A stretch of DNA of 64,000 nucleotides from contig NZ_BMUA01000009.1 in NCBI RefSeq assembly GCF_014649955.1, positions 62,001-126,000 on the forward strand. Direction: 5' to 3'. Origin of the DNA: Streptomyces violascens. Its GTDB lineage: Bacteria > Actinomycetota > Actinomycetes > Streptomycetales > Streptomycetaceae. This document shows positions 15,057 through 22,459 of this stretch, piece by piece. The notes under the pieces were generated by a model. It did not search any database, was not told the origin of the DNA, and worked only from the letters and a program-made list of their open reading frames with translations. The position numbers and the translations under genes are program-made. Position 1 is the first letter of the stretch. The number at the start of each line of letters is the position of its first letter.

Positions 15057-15074
15057 CGTTACTGGCTAGTAACG
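15057..15074. promoter_or_regulatory. Palindrome upstream of the DUF6230 operon
   Basis: CGTTACT and AGTAACG form a perfect 7-bp inverted repeat around GGCT. It lies 364 bases before the DUF6230 start, in the region where a promoter is expected. This is a typical size and shape for a TetR- or MarR-type operator. Confidence 0.45.
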
Positions 15075-15437
15075 ATCCCCCTTGTGCCCCGGCCCCGAAT
15101 GCACCACGATCGGCCACGCTCGGTCCAATAACGCACCAGCCCGACAGCCACTCGGCGCTGCCGCCCAATTGGGTCCCCACCGGGCCGTCCGGTGGCAGTG
15201 GCACCGGACGTGGACAGGGGGGTCTCTGCTCTCCGGCAGGGCCTGTCCAGCAGGTTGCGCGAACGCGTGGCCAGTGGTTGTCGCTCGGGGGTGATCGCCG
15301 GTGTCGGACGAAGTGCGCGAGTCGTACGCGGTCGACCTCCCGTGCGCTCCCCTTCCCGAGGACGTAGCACTTCTCCCATCCCGTGACAGCCCCTGAGGGT
15401 CCGTCCCGGAGATGTACGTCCGAGAAGGAGGAAAGTC

Positions 15438-16079
15438 ATGGAGTCCCAAGTACGTGGCGGGACCAGATGGAAGCGGTTCGCGCTGGTCATGGTGCCGAGC
15501 GTGGCCGCCACGGCCGCGATAGGCGTCGGCCTGGCACAGGGTGCGCTCGCCGCGTCGTTCAGCGTGTCCGGCCAGGAGTTCAAGGTCCGGGCGGACAAGC
15601 TCGTCGGTCACAACCTGATCCAGTACGGATCGATCGCGACCGGCAAGGACCTGAAGGGCAAGGACGCCGCACACCCCGTCGTGGTGTCCGGCTTCAGTGA
15701 CGCGACGATCAGCAACATGTGCCAGTCGGTCGTGACCCCGGACGTGCCGTTCTTCGGCAGCATCACGCTGCAGCTGAACGCCGGTACGCAGGCCGACAAG
15801 CCCGTCGAGGCGACGAACCTCTACCTCGATGTCGCCGAGCTCGACACCGACGCCGAGTTCAAGAACATCGACATCGGCGTGGCCGCCGGAGACCCGAGCA
15901 ACAAGACGGGCATCCAGCCGAACGCCAAGCCCCAGGTGAACCCGTACGGATTCGCGCAGCGCGCGGAAGTCGCGACGCTGTCGAACGTCAAGCAGAAGGC
16001 GTGGGCGACGACCGCCGGCACCTTCAAGCTCAGCGGTCTCAGCCTGCGGCTCTACCAGGGCAGCAAGGAGTGCTACTAA
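15438..16079 (+). CDS. DUF6230 family secreted protein
   Basis: A 213-residue exported protein starting at ATG 15438 after AGGAGG. A basic N-terminus and hydrophobic segment (about residues 15-35) end in A-L-A-A-S, a likely signal cleavage site. The mature part has repeated beta-like segments and two cysteines (N-M-C-Q and a penultimate Cys in K-E-C-Y). This matches DUF6230, formerly often labelled cholesterol esterase without experimental support. It is first in a three-gene set with a DUF6114 membrane protein and a Ser/Pro-rich secreted protein, a pairing conserved in Streptomyces. Function unknown; an envelope or spore-surface role is a guess. Confidence 0.85.
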   Translation: MESQVRGGTRWKRFALVMVPSVAATAAIGVGLAQGALAASFSVSGQEFKVRADKLVGHNLIQYGSIATGKDLKGKDAAHPVVVSGFSDATISNMCQSVVTPDVPFFGSITLQLNAGTQADKPVEATNLYLDVAELDTDAEFKNIDIGVAAGDPSNKTGIQPNAKPQVNPYGFAQRAEVATLSNVKQKAWATTAGTFKLSGLSLRLYQGSKECY

Positions 16080-16176
16080 GCACCCCGCCTGACGGCCGGG
16101 GGTGCCCCACGCATTCCCCGGCCGCCGGGACCCTCTCCTTTTTCACAGCAACAGCGGTTCCAGGGAGCTGTTTTCC

Positions 16177-16725
16177 ATGAGCGCCGAGACCACGGGTTCC
16201 CGCGACTTCCGATACTGGCGGCTCCGTTTCCGGGCCTGGCGAGGCAGCCGCCCGTTCTGGGCGGGCCTGTTCACGATGGCGGGCGGCGTGCCCATCGCGT
16301 ACTTCCCGTACGCCAACATGCACCTCGGCAACGTCACGCTGGCCATGTCCACGACCGCCGGAGCGGGCTCGCTGATCATCGGCGTGCTGCTGGTGACGCT
16401 CGGTCTGACCATGTGGTTCCACAGTGTGGTGCGGACGTTCGCGGGTGTCGCGGCCATCCTGCTCGCGCTGATCTCCCTGCCCGTGGCCAATATCGGCGGC
16501 TTTGTCATCGGCTTCCTGCTCGCGATGCTCGGCGGCGCGCTCTCCGTGGCGTGGGTGCCCAGCAAGGCCAAGGGGCGGGCCGCGCCGGCCGCCGGTCCGG
16601 CGCCCGAGGGCCCCGCGCCCTCCGAGGGCGACGAGACCGTGCCCGGCCCGCGTGAAGCACAGCCGGGAACCGCCGCAACCGGTACGACAGTTGACGCCAA
16701 CGGCGGGAGGAACAGTGCGGGGTGA
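16177..16725 (+). CDS. DUF6114 family membrane protein
   Basis: A 182-residue membrane protein. After a basic N-terminus (R-x-W-R-G-S-R-P-F-W) there are four hydrophobic helices between about residues 25 and 125, then a cytoplasmic-looking Ala/Pro/Glu-rich tail. The W-R-x-S-R-P-F-W-A-G start is typical of DUF6114. ATG 16177 follows GGGAG. The gene lies 97 bases after the DUF6230 stop and overlaps the next start by 11 bases, so the three products probably act together at the membrane. Confidence 0.85.
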   Translation: MSAETTGSRDFRYWRLRFRAWRGSRPFWAGLFTMAGGVPIAYFPYANMHLGNVTLAMSTTAGAGSLIIGVLLVTLGLTMWFHSVVRTFAGVAAILLALISLPVANIGGFVIGFLLAMLGGALSVAWVPSKAKGRAAPAAGPAPEGPAPSEGDETVPGPREAQPGTAATGTTVDANGGRNSAG

Positions 16726-18040
16726 CGAGACGCAGCTGGACTCGACCGGAGGCGGCGACCCGCGGGAAAGAAGAGGGCCGCGCCACGCGGCCCCGAGGAA
16801 GTCGCTCCTGACCAAGTGGCAGATGCCCGCGGGCAAGGCGATGGCGCTCGCCGCCATGCCCACGGCCGTCCTGGTCGGCATGAGCCTCACGCCCAAGCTC
16901 GCGATGGCCGACGACAAGACGGACATCCCGTTCGCCCCCGGCCCCTGTGTGACCCGCTCGGACAGCCCCTCGGGCTCGCCGAGCCCGTCCGGCAGCGCGT
17001 CGGGCAAGGCGTCGCCGAGCCCATCGGCATCGTCGAAGCCGGACGGGTCGGAGCCGGACGGCAAGGCGTCGAAGCCGAAGACGCCCACGCCGACGGCATC
17101 GGGTTCGGCCTCGGACACCGTCGACAAGCTCCTGAAGCCGGCCCAACCCGCGGACAAGCCGTCCACGGCCGACGCTCCGGCGAAGGCCGCCGAGACCCCG
17201 CAGCCCGCAAAGACGACCAACCCGCTGGACCCGCTGGGTCTGGGTGACGCGCTCAAGGGTCTGTTCGGCATCCACGACACGCCGAGCCCACAGCCCACGC
17301 AGAGCACGTCGACGGCGGCCCCCGCGCCGAAGCCCTCGGCGAGCACGGCCGCGCCCAAGCCGTCGACGAAGGCGTCCAAGCCCGCCACCACCGGGACCAA
17401 GCCGGTCGACAAGACGGCGGACGCGATCAAGAAGGCGGCCGACGAGGCAGGCCAGAAGGTCGCCGAACTCCCGGACGCGGCAAAGGGGTTGGACCCCAAG
17501 AAGGACACCGCCATCCCCGACGGTGCCAAGCCCGCCTTCCCGTGCCCGACCGCCGACCCGAAGGCGCTCGCCGCGGCCAAGCAGGACAGCGGCGTCCCGA
17601 CGCTGCCCACGCAGCCCTGGATCCTCAAGAGCTCGAAGCTCACCCTGAGCGGTCTGAACTACGAGGGCATCGTCGAGGTCAAGGCCGGCGACACCACCAA
17701 GAAGGTCCTCAAGTTCACGGCCTCGTCCGTGGACATCGACAACCTCGACCAGCAGGTGTACGGGCCGGTGGTGGACGGCTCGCCCACCACCGCCCACGTC
17801 GTGGCCCGATCCGGCTCGCAGTCGACGATCCGCAACGGCACGGTGACGATGTACACGGAGGAGCTGAAGGGCAACCTCTTCGGCCTCATCCCGGTCACCT
17901 TCAGCCCGGCCACCCCGCCGCCGCTGAACGTCCCGTTCGCCATCTTCACCAATGTGACGGTCCGTCAGGCAGGTCAGTTCGGCGGCACCCTGACCGTCCC
18001 CGGCCTCCACAACTACGTCACGAAGGGCAACCCGACGTAG
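16715..18040 (+). CDS. Secreted or surface protein with long Ser/Pro/Lys/Thr-rich linker
   Basis: A 441-residue exported protein from GTG 16715, which has GGGAGG at good spacing and lies inside the end of the DUF6114 gene. A hydrophobic segment at about residues 35-65 ends in A-M-A-D-D, a likely cleavage site. Next comes a roughly 200-residue disordered region rich in Ser, Pro, Lys, Thr and Ala, as in wall-spanning stalks. A globular C-terminal domain of about 170 residues resembles the DUF6230 style (V-D-I-D-N-L-D-Q-Q-V, G-T-V-T-M-Y). Two Cys in P-C motifs flank the stalk and may form a disulfide. No enzyme motif is seen. It is likely a surface partner of the two upstream proteins. Confidence 0.75.
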   Translation: MRGDETQLDSTGGGDPRERRGPRHAAPRKSLLTKWQMPAGKAMALAAMPTAVLVGMSLTPKLAMADDKTDIPFAPGPCVTRSDSPSGSPSPSGSASGKASPSPSASSKPDGSEPDGKASKPKTPTPTASGSASDTVDKLLKPAQPADKPSTADAPAKAAETPQPAKTTNPLDPLGLGDALKGLFGIHDTPSPQPTQSTSTAAPAPKPSASTAAPKPSTKASKPATTGTKPVDKTADAIKKAADEAGQKVAELPDAAKGLDPKKDTAIPDGAKPAFPCPTADPKALAAAKQDSGVPTLPTQPWILKSSKLTLSGLNYEGIVEVKAGDTTKKVLKFTASSVDIDNLDQQVYGPVVDGSPTTAHVVARSGSQSTIRNGTVTMYTEELKGNLFGLIPVTFSPATPPPLNVPFAIFTNVTVRQAGQFGGTLTVPGLHNYVTKGNPT

Positions 18041-18277
18041 ATCCCAAGTACCGATCCGGGAGCCGCAGTCGAGCCGTGGCCCGCATTCCCCTCGGGGGTG
18101 CGGGCCGCGGCTGTGGTGCCGCAAAGAGGGGGCTCCGCAGGCCCGGCGGGGCGGACGAGTCGGCCGTCGTCGCCATCGGACAGGACCTCGGTTTCCTCGA
18201 CGGCATCGGCCCCGACGCCCGCCCGTATACGGCCCCGCCGACGTCATCGACTGGACGCCGGGCGCCTTGACCCCGGC

Positions 18278-19519
18278 TCAGCTCACCGCGTCGGTCCGAG
18301 GCTTCGCCTTCTTGCGGCGGGTCAGCGCGAGGACGCCCGCGCCGCCCGCCACGACCACCGCCGCGCCGATGCCGGTCCAGCCGAGCGTGCCCAGGCCCGA
18401 GTCGGACGAGCCGGCCGCGGCGCCCGTCGCGGCCCCCGCCTTGCCGTCGCCGGAGGCGGGCGGTGCTGCCGGGTCGAGGGTGCCGACCGGGGTGGCCTTG
18501 CCGACCGCGGTGAAACCCCAGTCCAGGAGCTGGCGCATCTCGGTGTAGACCTCGTCGCGCTTGTTCTCCCGCGGGTTCATCACCGTCACCACCAGCGTGT
18601 GGCCGTCCCGCTGGGCCGCCTCGGCCAGGGTGTTGCCCGCGTTCGTGGTGTAGCCGTTCTTGCCGCCGATCAGACCGGGATACTTGGAGACGCCCTCGAT
18701 GCCGGACAGCAGGCGGTTGGTGTTGGAGATCCCGAACGGCTTGCCCTTGGTGTTGGGGCCGCCGGGGAAGTCGGCCGAGGCCGTGCCGCAGTACTCCTTG
18801 AAGTCCTTGTTCTTCAGGCCCGAGCGCAGGAACAGGGCCAGGTCGTAGGCGGAGGACACCTGGCCGGGCGCGTCGTAGCCGTCCGGGCTCAGTACGTGGG
18901 TGTCCTTGGCGCCGAGGCTCTCGGCCTTCTTCTGCATGTCGGCGACGGTCTTGTCGATGCCGCCGTTCATCGCCGCGAGCACGTGCACCGCGTCGTTGCC
19001 CGAGCGCAGGAACACCCCGCGCCACAGATCGGGCACCTTGTACGTCTGGCCGGGCACGATGCCGACCGCGCTGCTTCCGTCCCCCATGCCCTTGAGGTCC
19101 TCGTCGCTGACCTTGCGGCTCGCGTCGTGCGGCACGCCGGGCAGCACGGTGTCCGCGAAGAGCATCTTCAGGGTGCTGGCCGGGGGGAGCGGCCAGTGCG
19201 CGTTCCGTGCCGCGAGGACTTGGCCGGTGTCGGCGTCCGCCACGACCCAGGACAGCGCGGAGAGCCCCGGGGGCAAGGCCGGTGCGCCCGCGCCCAGTTG
19301 ATCGCCCGGCTTGCCCAACTGCGCGCCGCCCGCCTGTGACATGCCGGCCGGCGGCTCCTTCTTCGCCTCGCCGCCGGGCGCCCCCGGCGTCGCCGACTTG
19401 GGCGGCTTCGCGGGGTGCCCGCTCGCCACGGCCGGGCCGACGGCGGTGCCCGCGGTGACCGCGGTGGCGGTGAGCGCCACGAGTGCGCGTCGGACCTGCG
19501 GCGATATGGGAAGACGCAT
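18278..19519 (-). CDS. D-alanyl-D-alanine carboxypeptidase (S11, DacA/PBP5-like)
   Basis: A 413-residue penicillin-binding protein with a signal peptide (to about residue 33), a Pro/Gly-rich linker, a serine peptidase S11 domain, an Ala/Gly/Ser linker and a C-terminal membrane anchor followed by R-R-K-K. Catalytic motifs are Ser115-T-L-Lys118 and Ser173-G-Asn175. The third motif is Lys287-Asn-Gly instead of the usual K-T-G. S11 enzymes remove the terminal D-Ala of peptidoglycan pentapeptides. The C-terminal transmembrane anchor replaces the amphipathic helix of E. coli PBP5. No clear Shine-Dalgarno sequence precedes the ATG. Confidence 0.9.
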   Translation of the reverse strand: MRLPISPQVRRALVALTATAVTAGTAVGPAVASGHPAKPPKSATPGAPGGEAKKEPPAGMSQAGGAQLGKPGDQLGAGAPALPPGLSALSWVVADADTGQVLAARNAHWPLPPASTLKMLFADTVLPGVPHDASRKVSDEDLKGMGDGSSAVGIVPGQTYKVPDLWRGVFLRSGNDAVHVLAAMNGGIDKTVADMQKKAESLGAKDTHVLSPDGYDAPGQVSSAYDLALFLRSGLKNKDFKEYCGTASADFPGGPNTKGKPFGISNTNRLLSGIEGVSKYPGLIGGKNGYTTNAGNTLAEAAQRDGHTLVVTVMNPRENKRDEVYTEMRQLLDWGFTAVGKATPVGTLDPAAPPASGDGKAGAATGAAAGSSDSGLGTLGWTGIGAAVVVAGGAGVLALTRRKKAKPRTDAVS

Positions 19520-19635
19520 GAATGTGAACGTACCCCAGGAGGTGTCACGGAATTGATTCGTCCGCCCGTGGAATTTGCCACGCCTTGTTCATGGAACGGA
19601 CAAGCGTGCCATCCCGTCCGGTCCCCGGATGCGCC

Positions 19636-19673
19636 GGAGGGCGGCACCCGTACGCAACGGGATGCCGCCCTCC
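19636..19673 (-). terminator. Hairpin terminator downstream of pyruvate kinase
   Basis: An 11-bp perfect outer stem (19636-19646 with 19663-19673) continues into a CCCGT/ACGGG inner stem with one bulged base and a five-base loop. It begins 20 bases past the pyk stop at 19693 on the minus strand. No T-run, as is usual in Streptomyces. Confidence 0.75.
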
Positions 19674-19692
19674 AAGGACGTACGGCCGACGG

Positions 19693-21123
19693 CTATTCCT
19701 TCTCGCCGCCGCCGAGGTGGTGCACCCGGACCATGTTGGTGGTGCCGGGGATGCCGGGGGGCGAACCGGCCGTGATGACCATGGTGTCGCCCTCGTTGTG
19801 GCGGTTGAGCTTGAGCAGCTCGGCGTCGACCAGGTCGACCATCGCGTCGGTGTTGTCCACGTGCGGGACGACGAAGGACTCGACGCCCCAGCTCAGCGCC
19901 AGTTGGTTGCGGGTGCTGGCGTCCGTGGTGAAGGCCAGGATCGGCTGGGCCGCGCGATAGCGGGACAGACGGCGGGCGGTGTCGCCGGACTTGGTGAACG
20001 CGACCAGCGCCTTGCCGTTGAGGAAGTCCGCGATCTCGCAGGCGGCGCGGGCCACCGAACCGCCCTGCGTGCGCGGCTTCTTGCCCGGCACCAGCGGCTG
20101 GAGCCCCTTGGACAGGAGCTCCTCCTCGGCCGCCTCGACGATCTTCGACATCGTCTTGACCGTCTCGATCGGGTACGCGCCCACCGAGGACTCGGCGGAC
20201 AGCATGACCGCGTCCGCGCCGTCCAGGATCGCGTTGGCGACGTCGGACGCCTCGGCGCGGGTCGGCCGCGAGTTGGTGATCATCGACTCCATCATCTGGG
20301 TCGCGACGATCACCGGCTTGGCGTTGCGGCGGCAGAGCTCCACGAGGCGCTTCTGCACCATCGGGACCTTCTCCAGGGGGTACTCGACCGCGAGGTCGCC
20401 ACGGGCCACCATCACACCGTCGAAGGCGGCGACGACGCCCTCCATGTTGGCGACGGCCTGCGGCTTCTCGACCTTGGCGATGACCGGCACGCGGCGGCCG
20501 ACCTCGTCCATGACCTTGTGGACGTCCTTGACGTCGTCGGCGTCGCGCACGAAGGAGAGCGCGACCAGGTCGCAGCCCATCCGCAGGGCGAACCGGAGGT
20601 CCTCGATGTCCTTCTCGGACAGCGCCGGGACGTTGACCGCCGCACCGGGCAGGTTGATGCCCTTGTGGTCGGAGATGACACCGCCCTCGATGACGATGGT
20701 CTTCACCCGGGGGCCGTCGACCGCGACGACCTTGAGTTCGACGTTGCCGTCGTTGATCAGAATCGGGTCGCCCTTGGCGACGTCGCCCGGCAGGCCCTTG
20801 TAGGTGGTGCCGCAGATCGACTTGTCGCCCGGGACGTCCTCGGCGGTGATGGTGAACTCGTCACCCCGGACCAATTCGACCGGCCCCTCGGCGAACTTCG
20901 CAAGGCGGATCTTGGGGCCCTGGAGGTCGGCGAGCACGCCCACCGCGCGGCCCGTCTCCTCGGCGGCCTTGCGGACCCGGTCGTAACGGGCCTGGTGCTC
21001 GGCCTGGGAGCCGTGGCTGAAGTTGAAGCGGGCCACGCTCATGCCGGCCTCGATCAGAGCGACGAGCTGCTCATGAGAGTCGACGGCGGGGCCCAGGGTG
21101 CAGACGATTTTGGAACGGCGCAT
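19693..21123 (-). CDS. pyk: Pyruvate kinase
   Basis: A 476-residue glycolytic enzyme converting phosphoenolpyruvate and ADP to pyruvate and ATP. The sequence shows K-I-V-C-T-L-G-P at the start, R-F-N-F-S-H-G, the A-D-L-Q-G-P-K-I-R substrate loop, the active-site signature I-A-K-V-E-K-P-Q-A and M-V-A-R-G-D-L-A-V-E, then the C-terminal regulatory domain. Length is normal. ATG 21123 has AGGA nine bases upstream. By gene order this probably corresponds to S. coelicolor pyk2. It is followed at 106 bases by ackA-pta on the same strand and lies near pfkA, forming a node of lower glycolysis and acetate overflow. Confidence 0.97.
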   Translation of the reverse strand: MRRSKIVCTLGPAVDSHEQLVALIEAGMSVARFNFSHGSQAEHQARYDRVRKAAEETGRAVGVLADLQGPKIRLAKFAEGPVELVRGDEFTITAEDVPGDKSICGTTYKGLPGDVAKGDPILINDGNVELKVVAVDGPRVKTIVIEGGVISDHKGINLPGAAVNVPALSEKDIEDLRFALRMGCDLVALSFVRDADDVKDVHKVMDEVGRRVPVIAKVEKPQAVANMEGVVAAFDGVMVARGDLAVEYPLEKVPMVQKRLVELCRRNAKPVIVATQMMESMITNSRPTRAEASDVANAILDGADAVMLSAESSVGAYPIETVKTMSKIVEAAEEELLSKGLQPLVPGKKPRTQGGSVARAACEIADFLNGKALVAFTKSGDTARRLSRYRAAQPILAFTTDASTRNQLALSWGVESFVVPHVDNTDAMVDLVDAELLKLNRHNEGDTMVITAGSPPGIPGTTNMVRVHHLGGGEKE

Positions 21124-21153
21124 AAGGCGGATCCTATCGGTTTGTTTCGCTAG

Positions 21154-21181
21154 GGAATATTCCGTCTGGTGGAATGTACAA
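21154..21181 (-). promoter_or_regulatory. Candidate pyk promoter
   Basis: On the minus strand TTGTAC (21181-21176) and TATTCC (21159-21154) are separated by 16 bases, about 30 bases before the pyk ATG. The -10 lies in a perfect GGAATATTCC palindrome (21154-21163). Confidence 0.45.
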
Positions 21182-21229
21182 ATGGGCGGGATGACGCTCA
21201 GGTGTCGTCCAGGCAAACCGGAAATCCGG

Positions 21230-22459
21230 TCAGGAATTCAGCGCCGGCGTCACCAGGGCATACGTCTGCTGGGCGATTTCCAGCTCCTCGTCCGTCGGCA
21301 CCACGGCCACCGCGACCCGGGCGTACTCGGGGGAGATCAGCCGCGGGCTTTCGGAGCGTACGGCGTTGAGTTCGCCGTCCACCGCCAGGCCCAGCTCCTC
21401 CAGGCCGGTGATCGCGGCCTCGCGGACCGGGGCGGCGTTCTCGCCGACCCCCGCCGTGAACGCGATCGCGTCGACCTTGCCGAGCACGGCGTAATAGGCA
21501 CCTATGTACTTCTTCAGGCGGTGAATGTAGATGTCGAAGGCGAGTTGCGCCTTCTCGTCGCCTTCGTCGCAGCGGCGGCGGATCTCCCGCATGTCATTGT
21601 CGCCGCACAGCCCCACCAGGCCGCTCTTCTTGTTGAGCAGCGCATCGACGTCGTCCACCGACATTCCGGCATTGCGCACGAGATGGAAGGTGACCGCCGG
21701 GTCGATGTCACCGGACCGGGTGCCCATGACCAGGCCTTCGAGGGGGGTGAGCCCCATCGAGGTGTCGACGCACCGGCCGCCGCGGACCGCGGACGCGGAG
21801 GCGCCGTTGCCCAGATGCAGCACGATCACGTTCACGTCCTCGGGCGCCTTGCCGAGCAGCTTCGCCGTCTCGCGCGACACATACGCGTGCGAGGTGCCGT
21901 GGAAGCCGTAGCGGCGGATGCGGTGCTCGTCCGCCGTCGCCACGTCTATCGCGTACCGGGCCGCCGACTCCGGCATCGTCGTGTGGAAGGCGGTGTCGAA
22001 GACGGCGACCTGCGGCAGGTCCGGACGGAGCGCCTGGGCGGTGCGGATGCCGGTGATGTTCGCCGGGTTGTGCAGCGGGGCGACCGGCACCAGGCGCTCG
22101 ATCTCCGCGAGCACCTCGTTCGTGATCACGGTCGGCGCGCTGAACTTCAGGCCGCCGTGCACGACCCGGTGGCCGATGGCCGCCAACTCCGGGGAATCCA
22201 GGCCCAGTCCGTCCGCCGTCAGCTCCGCGGCGACCGCCTTGAGCGCGGCCGCGTGGTCGGCGATCGGGCCGTTCTGCTCGCGGGCCGCGCCCCCGGTCGC
22301 CAGCGGGGTGTGCTTCAGCCGCGAGGTCTGCTCGCCGATCCGCTCGACCAGGCCGACGGCCAGGCGCGAGGCGTCGGTCATGTCGAGGAGCTGGTACTTC
22401 ACCGACGAGGACCCGGAGTTGAGGACGAGGACGCGGGTGCCCTGGTTGGCGGTGGTCAT
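21230..22459 (-). CDS. ackA: Acetate kinase
   Basis: A 409-residue enzyme that interconverts acetyl phosphate plus ADP and acetate plus ATP. It shows V-L-N-S-G-S-S-S-V-K-Y at the N-terminus, G-H-R-V-V-H-G-G, the F-D-T-A-F-H signature, R-R-Y-G-F-H-G-T-S-H and H-L-G-N-G-A-S near the nucleotide site. The start overlaps the pta stop (ATGA), giving the standard pta-ackA pair for acetate overflow and acetyl phosphate control. Confidence 0.98.
   Translation of the reverse strand: MTTANQGTRVLVLNSGSSSVKYQLLDMTDASRLAVGLVERIGEQTSRLKHTPLATGGAAREQNGPIADHAAALKAVAAELTADGLGLDSPELAAIGHRVVHGGLKFSAPTVITNEVLAEIERLVPVAPLHNPANITGIRTAQALRPDLPQVAVFDTAFHTTMPESAARYAIDVATADEHRIRRYGFHGTSHAYVSRETAKLLGKAPEDVNVIVLHLGNGASASAVRGGRCVDTSMGLTPLEGLVMGTRSGDIDPAVTFHLVRNAGMSVDDVDALLNKKSGLVGLCGDNDMREIRRRCDEGDEKAQLAFDIYIHRLKKYIGAYYAVLGKVDAIAFTAGVGENAAPVREAAITGLEELGLAVDGELNAVRSESPRLISPEYARVAVAVVPTDEELEIAQQTYALVTPALNS

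Larger units (their letters stand above)
14793..15437. other. 645-base intergenic leader region before the DUF6230 operon
   Basis: No convincing gene lies here; the open frames lack ribosome binding sites and family features. The first half is unusually AT-rich for this genome. It contains a strong hairpin (14890-14927) and a palindrome (15057-15074), then about 360 bases leading to the AGGAGG before the DUF6230 start. It probably holds the promoter and a long 5' leader of the operon. Confidence 0.6.

Noticed and set aside
14800..15069. Possible 89-residue gene in the leader region
   Set aside because: No ribosome binding site, no family features, and it spans the hairpin and palindrome.
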